DNA of 64,000 nucleotides from Nocardia sp. NBC_01503 (GCF_036327755.1 NZ_CP109596.1:806001-870000); one strand, 5' to 3'. Shown: positions 30,176 through 40,521, counted from the first letter of the stretch. The notes: a model not told the origin generated them from the letters alone. Numbers and translations are program-made.

Positions 30176-33100
30176 TTACCGGCACGCCGGTCCGGGCGGG
30201 ACGGCGACATAGGTTGCGTCCGAACCCAATCGGGCCTGCTGCGAGAGCAGCATGTCGGCCTCGAGCTGCCGCGACTTCTTGGCCGGGGTGCCATCGCCAC
30301 CGAGGCGGCGATCGGCGGGGCGCTCGTAGAGCGGAGCGCCACCGCACATGGCCTCGGTGAGGCGCTGACGTCCGGCGAGCTGACGCTGCTCGGCCTGGCG
30401 CTGGTACGCCTCGCGCTGCTCCGGATCCAGGGCCTCGATGAAGGCCTGCGGATGCACGATGGCGACCAGGCCCGAGACGTGGCCGAAGCCGAGCGAGGTG
30501 ACCAGACCGGCCTTGAGCGGGAAGCGATCTCCGAGCTCCATGGCCTCGCGGACCCACACCAGGTGCGGGTATGCCGCCATCTTCTCGTCGACGCAGTCCA
30601 GGCTGCGGTTCGGCGGGATGACGCCCTGCTCCAGCACCTGGCACAGGCCGATCATCTGGAAGGCCGCCGCGCCGCCCTTCGCGTGACCGGTGAGGGTCTT
30701 CTGCGAAATCACGAACAGCGGAGCGCCTTCCGAGCGGCCGATGGCGGTGGCCAGGCGCTCGTGCAGCTCGGACTCGTTGGGATCGTTGGCGGCGGTGGAG
30801 GTGTCGTGCTTGGAGATGACCGCGACCTCGTCCGCGCTCACGCCCAGCTTGCCGAGCTCCTTGGCCAGCTTGGACTGTGCGCCACCGCGACCCGCGCCGA
30901 GCGCGCCCAGGCCGGGGGCCGGGATGGAGGTGTGCACACCGTCCGCGAAGGACTGGGCGTACGCGACCACACCGAGCACCGGCAGGCCCATATCGCGAGC
31001 CACGGTGCCGCGGGCGAGCAATACCGTTCCGCCGCCCATGGATTCGACGAAGCCGCCGCGACGGCGATCGTTGGCCCGGGAGAAGTAGCGGTCGCTGATG
31101 CCCTTGGCGGACATGACGGCCGAGTCGGCGGTGGCGGACATATCACCGAAGCCGACGATGCCCTCGATACCGAGATCGTCGTAACCACCGGCGACCACCA
31201 GATCGGCCTTGCCGAGCTTGATCTTGTCCACACCCTCCTCCACGGAGACCGCGGCGGTGGCGCAGGCGGCGACCGGGTGGATCATGCCGCCGTAGCTGCC
31301 CACGTAGCTCTGAACCACGTGCGCCAGTGCGACGTTGGGCAGCGCCTCCTGCAGGATGTCGTTGGCGTGCGGCTCACCGAGCAGGTTGTCGATGTACAGC
31401 GAGCGCATGGACGACATGCCGCCCATACCGGTGCCCTGGGTGTTGGCCACCAGCGACGGATGCACCCACTGCATGAGCTCGGCCGGGCTGAAGCCCGAGC
31501 CCAGGAACGCGTCCACGGTGCAGACGATATTCCAGAGCGCCACGCGGTCGACCGAACTCGCCATATCGGCGGAGATGCCGAAGCGGGTCGGATCCCAGCC
31601 GGTGGGGATCTGGCCGCCGACGACGCGGGACAGCTTGGCCTTGCGGGGTACGCGAATCTCGGTGCCCGCCTTGCGGGTCACCTGCCAGTCGCCCGTGCCC
31701 GCAACGGGGGTGATGACCGTCTGATCCGGGTTGGCGGCGTAGAAGGCCCGCGCCTCGGATTCGCTGTTCACCACGAAGGACAGGTCCTTGTCCAGGAACA
31801 CCGAGGTGAGCAAAGGCGCTGTGTTATCCAGCATTTGGCCGTCATCGGCGTAGCGGCGCACGCCGCAGCGCTCGACCACGGTGTCGTGGTACTTGTCGGC
31901 CAGCTCGGCCTCGTCGACGTACTCACCGGATTCGGTGTCGTACCAGCCGGGCTTGGGATCGTTCTCCCAGGTGACCAGGCCGGTGGTCCAGGCCAGCTCC
32001 AGTACGCCCGCGGCGGAGAGCTGGTCGGAGACCTCCATCTCGAAGCGGGTGCGCGCCGAACCGTAGGGGCCGAGCTCGCCCGCACCGACGATGACGACCA
32101 TGTCATCGAGATCGGCTGTCACCGAACCCCATTCGGGGGTCGGCAGCTTGGAGGACAGGGTCGGCGGTGCGGGCAGCGCCGAAATGGTCGCTGCGGCGGT
32201 GTCTTCCGCGTCGGCGTCGGCCTCGGCCTGTTCGCGCGCCTGGCGGGCCAGTTCCGGCAGGTCCAGCTTCGCGCCGGCCAGGCCGCCGGTCAGATCGATC
32301 TGCTGCGGTCCGGAGGCGGTCACGATGCGGGCCCGCGAGGTGCACCACTTGAGCAGCTCATTGGCCATCTGCTCGGTGGACCAGGTCTGCACGCCCGCCT
32401 TCTCGACGGCCTCGACCAGCGGATCGTTACCACCCATGAGCCCGGTGCCGCGCACCCAGCCGATGAGCGCGTGCACCAGGGTGACGCGAGCGGCCCAGGA
32501 CTTCTCGGCCCGCCACTTGGTGACGATGGCATCGAGCGCGGCCTTGGACTCGCCGTACGCGCCGTCACCGCCGAACATGCCGCGGTTGGGCGAACCCGGC
32601 AGCACCACATGCAGTTTCGCGTCCACATCGTGGTCCGCGCCCAGCTTGGACAGGCCACCGATGAGGCGCTCCACCGACCACAGCAGCACGCGCATCTCCA
32701 TTTCGGCGCGGGCCCCGGCATCGGCCAGGTCACCGGCGACGCGGGGTGCGGCGAACGGCAGCAGCAGGGTGGGGGTCATCGCCTCCTTGACGAGAACCTT
32801 CGCGCCACCGGCATTGTCGACCTGCTCGTTACCGACCCACTCGATGAGCGCGTCGATATCGGTGTAGGAGGCCATATTCGCGGGGACGACCCACAGCGAG
32901 GCGCCGTGGCGGGCGTTCTCGCGGTACAGCTTCTTGTAGAAGGCGACGCGATCGTCGTTCAGCGAGGAGGTGGTGACGATGACGGTCGCGCCACCGGCGA
33001 GCAGGCGTCCGGTCGCGGCGGCCGCGATGGAACCCTTACTGGCACCGGTGATCACGGCGATATCGGACGACCAGGTACCCGGGTCTTCGCTGGCGAGGGC

Positions 33101-36100
33101 GGCCTCGGCGATCCGGCCGTAGAGCCCGGCCAGTACCGAGCGGGCCTCGCTCTTGGCGCGCTCACGCCACCAGTTGGCCTGTGTCGCAATGGCTTCGCCC
33201 GCACCCAGGTAGCCGTCGATCGGCAGTTCGGCATTGTTCGCGTCATTACCCAGCCACAGCCGCGCGAGATCCTCACGCGCACTTGCCCAGCGGTCGTCGA
33301 TGAGCAGCGCCTTGCGCGCATCGAAGGCGGGGGCGACCAGTCGCGGCCAGTCACTGCCCAATTCGGCGGAGACCAGATCGACCAGGTTGTCGTCCGAGAC
33401 CTCGGGTGCGGAGAGCTGTTCGGTCAGGCCGAGCTGCTCGAGCACCACCCGGGCGGCGGTGGCGAGCACGCCATTGCTGCCGGTGATCTGCTCGGTGAAC
33501 TCGCCCAGCGCGGCGGCATCGACGGTCGCACCGCCACCGCCACCTGCGGACGGCATGGAGACCGCGACACCACGGCGCGCGGCCACGGCCTGCACGGCGG
33601 CATCGATGGCGGCATCCACGGAGGCACCGTCACTCAGGCCACCGGAGACGAGTCCGCCCAGATCGCCGCCGCGCACGGAAGCGCCCTCACGGGTGCCGAG
33701 CGAAACCTCGGCGGTGACATGGCTGGCCCAGCCGTCGCCCAGATCCCAGACCTTCTTGACGCGCTCGGCAATGGCGGCGGGCCGCTTGCCCGACGGTCCG
33801 AAGACCTTGCGCAGGTGATCGCCGATGGCATCGGAGAGCACCGAGCCGAACGGCTTGTAGGTGCGGGCCAGGCGCTCGACGGTCGCGGAGAGCGCACCCA
33901 TATCGGCATCGGCGGCACCGTCGATGGCACCGAGCGAGAGCTCCGCGCCGAGGTCGACGAGCAGCTGATTACGGCGCGAGGAGACGCCGTCGCAGAGGCC
34001 CTCGATGGTGTCCACCGGACCGATCTGGTCCAGCCGCAGCTTGGTCCAGAGCGCGATCAGGATGCGGGTGGCGTCGGCGGCGCTGAAACCGATGTCGTCC
34101 GGGCGCGGGCCACCGGTGGCGACCGGGGCCGCGGCGGGGGCGGCAGCGGCCGGAGCCGTTGCGGCACCGGCGCTTTCGGCCGGGGTCTCCTCGGGCTCCT
34201 CCACCGGTGCGGGATCGGTGTCGGTGGAGTACACGATGGCGGCTTCGCGCTCGATATTGAGCACCTCGACCGTGGTGTTCGAGAACGCGGGCAGCTTCAG
34301 CGTATTGGAGGCCAGGTTCGCGACGGTGGGCGTCGCGGCCAAACCGACCTCGACGAACCGCTCGACACCCAGACCACCGTGCTCGGCATCGGTGAAGAGC
34401 AGATCCTGGGTCTCGATCCAGCGCACCGGGCTGGCGAACTGCCAGGCCAACAGCTCGACGAGCACCACGCGGCACAGTTCGGTCGGCCGGGCGGCCCAAT
34501 CATCCCAATTCGCGAGCACTTCGGCGAGCGGCTCGGACGGGACCAGGTCGGCGATCTCCTGGATGAAATCGCGCCCCAGGTTGAACAGTCGCGGCACCAG
34601 GTTCGGAATGTAGCGTCCGACAAGGAGTTCCGGGTGCAGGTCGGCGGGCAGCAGCCCCTCCAGCTTGGTGCGGAACTCCGGCACACCGGCGCGCAGCACG
34701 GTGGAGTGGAACGGCACATCGATACCCGGGATGACGACGAACGCGCGCTTGCCACCGGTTTCGGCGCGCAACCGCTCGATCTCGACCTCAAGGGCCTCGA
34801 GTCCGGCGACGGTGCCCGCGATGGCGTACTGCGAGCCGCGCAGGTTGAGGTTCACCACCTCGAGGAACTCACCCGACTCCTCGCCGATGCGGTTCACGAA
34901 CGGGATGACCTCGTGATCGGCGACGCCGATCTGCGACGGGCGGATGGCGGCCATCCGATAGTCGCTGAGGCCCTGCGCATTACGCGGCACCAGCTCGTGC
35001 ATGGCCGAGCCACGCTGGAACACCACCTCGAGCACGGCGTGCAGCGGCAGCACCCCGGCCACGGCCGAGAGCGCGTTGTACTCACCGACCGAGTGCCCGG
35101 CGAGCATTGCCCCTTCGATGAAGGCACCGGCCTCGCGCAGCTCCGCGACCTGGGCCACACCGAGGGTCGCCATGGCGACCTGGGTGAACTGGGTCAGGTG
35201 CAGGACGCCCTGCGGATGCCGGTACTCGACACCGCGCGCCTTGAGGTAGGTCGGATTGTCGCGCACCACAGCGAGAATCGAGAAGCCGAGGGCCTCGCGG
35301 GTGTGCTTGTCGGCGGCGTCCCAGACCTCCTTGGCTGCCTTGGAGCGGGTGCGTGCGTCCAGACCCATCCCCTTGGTCTGAATGCCCTGGCCCGGGAAGG
35401 CGTAGACGGTCTTCGGGGCGGCGACGCGGCCGGTGCCGGTCATGACGAGATCACCCGCGATGCGGCAGGAGACCTCGATGATTTCCGTGCCCTGATCCAC
35501 CGCGACACGCTCCACGCGCACATCGATCTGCGCGCCGGGGCGCACCATGCCGAGGAAGCGGGTGGTCCATGCGGTGAGGGTGCGCGGGGGCACCTTGTCG
35601 CTCAGGTCGATGGCCGAAACCGCGTGCTGCGCAGCGGCGCTGAGCCACATGCCGTGCACGATCGGGCTGCCCAGCCCGGCCAGTTTGGCGGCGGCCTCGG
35701 AGGTGTGGATCGGGTTGTGATCGCCCGAGACCTGTGCGAAGGCGGCCATGGCGCGCGGTGCGGTCAGCGTGACATCGCGGCGGCGACGGCGCGGGGTGTC
35801 ACTGGCGTTCTCCGAGAGCGAGCCACCGGCGCGCGGCGGATCGGTGAGTTCACCATTGCCGGTGCGGCCGCGAATGGCGAAGCGCTCGGTGAGGGTGGCG
35901 ACGGTCGGCATGGACATGCCGGTCTCGGGCTTGTCGAGCATGCCGGAGATGCGCACGTGCACCTCCACGACGCGGCCCATATCGGTGTCGACGGTCTCGC
36001 CGGCCTCCGCTCGCACCGCGAGCACGCTTGCGGCGGTGGGCAATTCACCGTTCAGCTGGATCTGGTGATCCAGGTGCACCAGGTCGAGCATGCCCTCGAT

Positions 36101-39100
36101 GACGCTGCGGTCATCGGCGGTACGGCTCGCGCCGAGGACGGCGAAGACGGCGGGCCAGCAGGCGCCGACCAGCACGTCGGGGACGCTGCGGCCGAGGGTG
36201 CTCAGGCCCTCCGGCAGACCGGAGCCGGTGACACCGGCGTGGTCGGCGATGAGGTCCGGGCTCCAGGCCACATTGAGATGCGCGACCTTGGCACCGCCCT
36301 CGGCGGTCTTGACCTCGGGCAGGGACTGGCCGGCGGCGACGGCGAGCAGCGCCGACATGGCCTCGGTGGCATCGGCTTCGGTAATGACCGGTGCGCCACC
36401 GTTGTACACGCTGACCGGGACGGTGATGCGGATCCGCACAGCGTCGCGGCCGAGCAGCGGGACGGCCAATTCCACGTAGGCGTGATCGGCCTCGGGTCCG
36501 GTGATCGGGGTGAGGGTGGCCCCGGTCGGCGGATGGGTCGCGCCCTGGCCGTTCAGTGCCCACTCGGCCAGGTCGCCGAGGCGGTGGATCGGGTTGACGG
36601 TGGTGCGGCCGGACCACTGCACATCCGGTGCGGCCAGCACGATATCGATGGCACCGGCGGTGACATCGGCACGGCGGCGACCGTCGACGGCGGCCGGGAC
36701 GACGCCCGCGCGCACCAGCGAGTAGGCGGTGTCCTGTTCGAAGCGATCGAGGAGTTCACCGACCGGCTCGTCCACGCGGGTGATGCCCGCGACGGCGACG
36801 GTGCCGGGGATGACGCAGACCTGATCGGCGGTGTAGCGCGGATCATGCGCCTGCCACAGCGAATCCGAACGCCACCAGCGGCGCACGTCCTGATCGACCA
36901 CGGGGACGAAGTTGACCGGCTTGCCGGGGGTCTTGCAGAGGCTGACGAAGAACGGGACGTCGGCCGGGTGCAGCACAGCCTCGGCGACGGCCGGGTACTG
37001 CTCCTTGAGCGTGCAGATGGCCTTGACCGGGGTCTCGAAGTCGTCATCGCTCGCGAAGAGGGTGTCGATCTGCCCGCGGTCGGCCGGGTTCAGACGGGAT
37101 TCGGTGCGGCGCACCATCTCCGCGAACCGGTCGCGCCAGGTGATGTCCAGCCACACCGAGGCGGTGGCATCGGCGATGGCCGAGGCGAAGTCGCCGCCGC
37201 AGTCGAAATCCTTGCGCCGGTCCAGGCCGACGGCGAGCTCGACGTAGCGCTCCAGCCACTCCAGATAGGTCATGGTGGCGACATCGCCGAAGTACGGCTT
37301 GGCGGTGCCGTTGAGCGCGGTGATGATCTCGGCGCGGCGCTCGGCGACGGCGTCGGCGTCACCGGCGACCTCGTCGAGCAGGCGGCCGGTGCGTGAGGCC
37401 GAGTTGTCGATCTCGTGGATGTCCGCGCCCAATTGGCTACGGCCCGAAGCCATTCCGCCGGTGGCGGTGCCCGCGGCGACCCAGTCGGGGGTGCCGGGGG
37501 TGTCCACGAGGAGCTGCTTGACCTCGGGGGTGGTGGTGGCCTCGAGGGTGGCCATGGCGGCGGTGCCGACCAGGACACCGTCCAGCGGCATGACCGGGTA
37601 GCCGTAGCCCTGCGACCAGGCGCCGGTGAGGTATTCGGTGGCGCGCTCGGGGGTGCCGATGCCGCCGCCGACGCAGACGATCACATTGGCGCGGCTGCGC
37701 AGTTCACCGTAGGTCTCGAGCAGGAGGTCGTCGAGGTCCTCCCAGGAGTGGTGGCCACCGGCGCGGCCGCCCTCGATATGCATGATGACCGCGTAATCCG
37801 GTGCGGCATCGGCGATTCGGAGCACGGCGCGGATCTGCGCCACGGTGCCGGGCTTGAACGCGACATGGGTGATGCCGACCTCGGTCAGCTCCTCGATGAG
37901 GGCGACGGCCTCGTCCAGCTCCGGAATACCGGCGGTGACGATGACGCCGTCGAACGGCGCACCGGCGGTGCGGGCCTTCTGCACCAGGCGCTTTCCGCCC
38001 AGCTGCAGCTTCCACAGGTACGGATCCAGGAACAGCGAGTTGAACTGCACCGAGCGACCGGGCTGCAGCAGGGTCTTCAGCTCGGTGACGCGGTCGGCGA
38101 AGATCTGCTCGGTGACCTGACCGCCACCGGCCAGCTCGGCCCAGTGGCCCGCATTGGCCGCAGCCGCAACGATTTTCGCGTCGACGGTGGTGGGGGTCAT
38201 GCCCGCCAGCAGGATGGGCGAGCGACCGGTGAGCTTGGTGAACGCGGTCTCGACCACAACGCGGCCGTTGGGCAGGCGCACCGGCTTGGGTGCGAATTCG
38301 GCCCAGGCGGGCGCGATGTCGGGCGCGGCGCCCGGGGTGAACAGGCTGCGCTGGCCCGGGCGGGTGGAGGCGGCGAGCACGCCGACGCCGGTGCCCTTGA
38401 GCGAACCGGCGGTCAGGCGGGAGAGCAGATCGCCGGGGCCGAGGTCCAGAATCCACTGCGCGCCCTGTGCGACGGTGGTGTCGACAATGGTGACCCAGTC
38501 GATCGGATCGACCAGCACCTCCTGCGCGAGGGCGGCGGCCAGCTCTGCGTCCAGGCCGCACTGCGCGGCCCAGCCGCGCACCATCTCCACGGTGTCCTGG
38601 AGCGCGGGGTGATGGAAGGCGACCTCGACCGGAATGTCCTCGAAGACCGGGGCGAAGACCGAACCGCCACGCTTCTTGGCGTCGCGCTCCTTGGACTGCT
38701 CCTCATGGATCTCGGCCGCGCGCTGGCGAACTCGATCCAGCTGCGCCACCGGGCCGCTGAGCACCGCGCGACGGCGGCCGTTGCGGATGGACAGCACCGC
38801 GGCCTTGTCGGCGTCGACGCCGACCGAGACCTCGTCGACCACGGCCTGCAGCTGCTCCGGGTCGACGTGGGAGACCGCGACCATGGGCGAGCGCTCGCCG
38901 ATCGGCATCAGGCTCTTGCGGCGGGCGACCAATCCGGCTGCCGCGCCGATCAACTGGGCGATGGCCAGCAATTCGGCGTCACGCTGGCCGTGCGCCTGCG
39001 CGGCGGTGGCGGCGATCCGGCCCTGTGAGTGCCCGATCACGGCCGCCGGGGCATTGGTGACGATATCGAGGCCCTGCAGGCGCAGCGCCCGCAGCGCGGC

Positions 39101-39505
39101 GATCTGGGTCAGGAAGACACCGGGCATGGAGACCGCGGCGGAGCGCAACACCTGCGCGGAGGGCGCCGCCGACACCTCCCCCTGCTCCGGGTCGGCGAGC
39201 TCTTCCTCGAGCATCCAGCCGATGGGGTCGAAACCGACGGGCCGCACCACGAGCAGTTGCGCCGCAATCGGTTCCAGCTTGGTCGCCGCCTCGTTGACCA
39301 GTGCGGTCAGCTCGGGTTCGAGCGCACTGTCCCGCCCGATCTCCTCGAGCTCGGTGAGCCAGGCGGCACCCTGTCCGCCGAACGCCAGCGCGTAGGGCGC
39401 ACCCCCCAGCAACCGGTCCAAGAGCGACGACCTGACTCCACTATCCCGGTTCTGTTTGGCCCGTTCGGCCTTCGACCCGGTTCCGGTGCTCTCGTTGATC
39501 GTCAA
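30176..39505 (-). CDS. fas: Type I fatty acid synthase
   Basis: 3109 residues in one chain, as in mycobacterial FAS-I. Domain order with landmarks: acetyltransferase (IGHSQGR, about 158), enoyl reductase (LLAGMTPTTVDAK, about 435), hot-dog dehydratase (SGDHNPIHTSE, about 1263), malonyl/palmitoyl transferase (AGHSVGEYNA, about 1471), ACP with the phosphopantetheine serine in GVSSRRNQLL (about 1841), ketoreductase (ITGASKGSIAAA, about 2152), ketosynthase (VAACATAAVS, Cys about 2747; KHDTSTAAND; TGHAKGGAA). It makes C16-C26 acyl-CoA for membrane and mycolic acid synthesis. The TTG start at 39505 gives LTINEST, matching the known MTIHEH start, and has GGAGAAGGAAG before it; the ATG at 39586 is too early. 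Confidence 0.97.
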   Translation of the reverse strand: MTINESTGTGSKAERAKQNRDSGVRSSLLDRLLGGAPYALAFGGQGAAWLTELEEIGRDSALEPELTALVNEAATKLEPIAAQLLVVRPVGFDPIGWMLEEELADPEQGEVSAAPSAQVLRSAAVSMPGVFLTQIAALRALRLQGLDIVTNAPAAVIGHSQGRIAATAAQAHGQRDAELLAIAQLIGAAAGLVARRKSLMPIGERSPMVAVSHVDPEQLQAVVDEVSVGVDADKAAVLSIRNGRRRAVLSGPVAQLDRVRQRAAEIHEEQSKERDAKKRGGSVFAPVFEDIPVEVAFHHPALQDTVEMVRGWAAQCGLDAELAAALAQEVLVDPIDWVTIVDTTVAQGAQWILDLGPGDLLSRLTAGSLKGTGVGVLAASTRPGQRSLFTPGAAPDIAPAWAEFAPKPVRLPNGRVVVETAFTKLTGRSPILLAGMTPTTVDAKIVAAAANAGHWAELAGGGQVTEQIFADRVTELKTLLQPGRSVQFNSLFLDPYLWKLQLGGKRLVQKARTAGAPFDGVIVTAGIPELDEAVALIEELTEVGITHVAFKPGTVAQIRAVLRIADAAPDYAVIMHIEGGRAGGHHSWEDLDDLLLETYGELRSRANVIVCVGGGIGTPERATEYLTGAWSQGYGYPVMPLDGVLVGTAAMATLEATTTPEVKQLLVDTPGTPDWVAAGTATGGMASGRSQLGADIHEIDNSASRTGRLLDEVAGDADAVAERRAEIITALNGTAKPYFGDVATMTYLEWLERYVELAVGLDRRKDFDCGGDFASAIADATASVWLDITWRDRFAEMVRRTESRLNPADRGQIDTLFASDDDFETPVKAICTLKEQYPAVAEAVLHPADVPFFVSLCKTPGKPVNFVPVVDQDVRRWWRSDSLWQAHDPRYTADQVCVIPGTVAVAGITRVDEPVGELLDRFEQDTAYSLVRAGVVPAAVDGRRRADVTAGAIDIVLAAPDVQWSGRTTVNPIHRLGDLAEWALNGQGATHPPTGATLTPITGPEADHAYVELAVPLLGRDAVRIRITVPVSVYNGGAPVITEADATEAMSALLAVAAGQSLPEVKTAEGGAKVAHLNVAWSPDLIADHAGVTGSGLPEGLSTLGRSVPDVLVGACWPAVFAVLGASRTADDRSVIEGMLDLVHLDHQIQLNGELPTAASVLAVRAEAGETVDTDMGRVVEVHVRISGMLDKPETGMSMPTVATLTERFAIRGRTGNGELTDPPRAGGSLSENASDTPRRRRRDVTLTAPRAMAAFAQVSGDHNPIHTSEAAAKLAGLGSPIVHGMWLSAAAQHAVSAIDLSDKVPPRTLTAWTTRFLGMVRPGAQIDVRVERVAVDQGTEIIEVSCRIAGDLVMTGTGRVAAPKTVYAFPGQGIQTKGMGLDARTRSKAAKEVWDAADKHTREALGFSILAVVRDNPTYLKARGVEYRHPQGVLHLTQFTQVAMATLGVAQVAELREAGAFIEGAMLAGHSVGEYNALSAVAGVLPLHAVLEVVFQRGSAMHELVPRNAQGLSDYRMAAIRPSQIGVADHEVIPFVNRIGEESGEFLEVVNLNLRGSQYAIAGTVAGLEALEVEIERLRAETGGKRAFVVIPGIDVPFHSTVLRAGVPEFRTKLEGLLPADLHPELLVGRYIPNLVPRLFNLGRDFIQEIADLVPSEPLAEVLANWDDWAARPTELCRVVLVELLAWQFASPVRWIETQDLLFTDAEHGGLGVERFVEVGLAATPTVANLASNTLKLPAFSNTTVEVLNIEREAAIVYSTDTDPAPVEEPEETPAESAGAATAPAAAAPAAAPVATGGPRPDDIGFSAADATRILIALWTKLRLDQIGPVDTIEGLCDGVSSRRNQLLVDLGAELSLGAIDGAADADMGALSATVERLARTYKPFGSVLSDAIGDHLRKVFGPSGKRPAAIAERVKKVWDLGDGWASHVTAEVSLGTREGASVRGGDLGGLVSGGLSDGASVDAAIDAAVQAVAARRGVAVSMPSAGGGGGATVDAAALGEFTEQITGSNGVLATAARVVLEQLGLTEQLSAPEVSDDNLVDLVSAELGSDWPRLVAPAFDARKALLIDDRWASAREDLARLWLGNDANNAELPIDGYLGAGEAIATQANWWRERAKSEARSVLAGLYGRIAEAALASEDPGTWSSDIAVITGASKGSIAAAATGRLLAGGATVIVTTSSLNDDRVAFYKKLYRENARHGASLWVVPANMASYTDIDALIEWVGNEQVDNAGGAKVLVKEAMTPTLLLPFAAPRVAGDLADAGARAEMEMRVLLWSVERLIGGLSKLGADHDVDAKLHVVLPGSPNRGMFGGDGAYGESKAALDAIVTKWRAEKSWAARVTLVHALIGWVRGTGLMGGNDPLVEAVEKAGVQTWSTEQMANELLKWCTSRARIVTASGPQQIDLTGGLAGAKLDLPELARQAREQAEADADAEDTAAATISALPAPPTLSSKLPTPEWGSVTADLDDMVVIVGAGELGPYGSARTRFEMEVSDQLSAAGVLELAWTTGLVTWENDPKPGWYDTESGEYVDEAELADKYHDTVVERCGVRRYADDGQMLDNTAPLLTSVFLDKDLSFVVNSESEARAFYAANPDQTVITPVAGTGDWQVTRKAGTEIRVPRKAKLSRVVGGQIPTGWDPTRFGISADMASSVDRVALWNIVCTVDAFLGSGFSPAELMQWVHPSLVANTQGTGMGGMSSMRSLYIDNLLGEPHANDILQEALPNVALAHVVQSYVGSYGGMIHPVAACATAAVSVEEGVDKIKLGKADLVVAGGYDDLGIEGIVGFGDMSATADSAVMSAKGISDRYFSRANDRRRGGFVESMGGGTVLLARGTVARDMGLPVLGVVAYAQSFADGVHTSIPAPGLGALGAGRGGAQSKLAKELGKLGVSADEVAVISKHDTSTAANDPNESELHERLATAIGRSEGAPLFVISQKTLTGHAKGGAAAFQMIGLCQVLEQGVIPPNRSLDCVDEKMAAYPHLVWVREAMELGDRFPLKAGLVTSLGFGHVSGLVAIVHPQAFIEALDPEQREAYQRQAEQRQLAGRQRLTEAMCGGAPLYERPADRRLGGDGTPAKKSRQLEADMLLSQQARLGSDATYVAVPPGPACR

Positions 39506-39620
39506 CGCTTCGACTTCCTTCTCCTGGCGTCCCCGTCCCCACAGGACTGGGCCGCGCTCACGGTGCGCAGGTGTTCCTCCGGCCAACTGGCCCTGGTAGA
39601 CGCCGAGGATTGCACAAAAT

Positions 39621-39638
39621 CATGAGGTTCTCCTCATG
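39621..39638. promoter_or_regulatory. fas operator candidate 1
   Basis: CATGAGG-TTCT-CCTCATG, perfect seven-base arms, 116 bases upstream of the fas start codon. Confidence 0.75.
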
Positions 39639-39699
39639 TTTGGTTACCGCCGCGACCCCTACCCCCGAGTATTTCCGTACGTCCGTACCAGAATGCTCA

Positions 39700-39724
39700 C
39701 AAACATGACCCTCCCTCATGTTTG
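39700..39724. promoter_or_regulatory. fas operator candidate 2
   Basis: CAAACATGA-CCCTCCC-TCATGTTTG, perfect nine-base arms. Shares CATGA/TCATG with candidate 1. Confidence 0.75.
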
Positions 39725-39759
39725 AACTCGCTGGTGAGCGCAGTTACACCCACGTAGGA

Positions 39760-39780
39760 AATATGAGGGCTCCTCACATT
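39760..39780. promoter_or_regulatory. fas operator candidate 3
   Basis: AATATGAGG-GCT-CCTCACATT, nine-base arms with one mismatch. Shares TGAGG/CCTCA with candidate 1. It also covers the -35 region of the tRNA-Leu promoter. Confidence 0.65.
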
Positions 39781-39797
39781 GCGGTTTATCAAATCGT

Positions 39798-39803
39798 TAT
39801 AAT
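39798..39803 (+). promoter_or_regulatory. -10 element of the tRNA-Leu promoter
   Basis: TATAAT after TCGT, consensus -10, about 90 bases before the tRNA. No good -35 is seen at 17 bases. Confidence 0.55.
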
Positions 39804-39894
39804 CCCAGGTAGGGTTACCGACCAGTACGCCACGCCCGCCCGGTGCTTCTGGATCGCCGTTCAGCCCGGTAGAGTTTGGACGGTCGTACCGTTA

Positions 39895-39976
39895 GCGCGA
39901 GTGGCGAAATTGGCATACGCGCCAGATTTAGGTTCTGGTGTCCACGGACGTGCGGGTTCAAGTCCCGCCTCGCGCA
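39895..39976 (+). tRNA. tRNA-Leu(UAG)
   Basis: Acceptor strands GCGCGAG (39895-39901) and CTCGCGC (39969-39975) pair perfectly, with discriminator A at 39976. The anticodon arm CCAGA-TTTAGGT-TCTGG gives anticodon UAG. A long variable arm is present, as in all leucine tRNAs, and the T-loop is TTCAAGT. CCA is not encoded. It reads CUA and, by wobble, other CUN codons. Confidence 0.95.
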
Positions 39977-39982
39977 CAACAA

Positions 39983-40021
39983 AATCCCGGCATACCGCCC
40001 ACCAGGGCAGTAGCCGGGATT
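39983..40021 (+). terminator. Terminator after tRNA-Leu
   Basis: AATCCCGGC and GCCGGGATT arms with a 21-base loop. No T run beyond TT. Confidence 0.7.
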
Positions 40022-40275
40022 CCCCATTTCAGAGGTTTGCCAACGCCTTTCGCGGCACCTCTGCAATCACCGGGCAAACTTGGCAGCCGAACCGGTCACA
40101 CGAATGGCCGTGATGCCGATAACCGCGTAGTGCCACACGCCGCCGTCGAGTGCGGAGAGTTTGCCTGGATTCGATTCATCGTGACTTCAACTCGCGACAT
40201 CAGTGCGGACTCGAGTTGCTATGGGGTTTGCCGCCGGAAGACCGGCGCTCATCAGCACTGATCTCAGGACAACCC

Positions 40276-40521
40276 ATGGGACGGAACATCTATCGGCTCA
40301 CCGCCGCGTTCGCGGCACTGATCGGCACCATGAACGACAGCGTCGCCAACTTCGATGCGTTTGTGGCGCTCAATGATTCGACGAACCCGCTTTGCTTCAC
40401 CGCGTTCCGCGGACTGGGCTGGTGCTACCTGCTGCCGGGAGTGCTGACCGTCGCGGCCTCGGCGTACCGCACGTCCACGAATATCCCCGGCTCGACGAGT
40501 TCGATTGGTGGCCGGTTATGA
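40276..40521 (+). CDS. Small hypothetical protein upstream of lipoprotein gene
   Basis: 81 residues. It begins MGRNIYRLTAAFAALIGTMND and has a second hydrophobic stretch (GLGWCYLLPGVLTVAASAY). AGGA lies eight bases before the ATG, and the stop overlaps the next start (ATGA), which supports a real coupled gene. No family recognised. It could be a small membrane protein. Confidence 0.5.
   Translation: MGRNIYRLTAAFAALIGTMNDSVANFDAFVALNDSTNPLCFTAFRGLGWCYLLPGVLTVAASAYRTSTNIPGSTSSIGGRL

Larger units (their letters stand above)
39506..39894. other. Shared regulatory region of fas and tRNA-Leu
   Basis: No gene in these 389 bases. It holds three inverted repeats facing fas and the promoter of tRNA-Leu (TATAAT at 39798-39803). 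The AT content is higher than around it. Confidence 0.75.

Noticed and set aside
30452..37396. A 2314-codon open frame antisense to fas
   Set aside because: It mirrors the codon structure of fas, whose third positions are nearly all G or C, which removes stops from the opposite strand. Its translation is low-complexity and rich in Gly, Asp, His and Arg with no domain.
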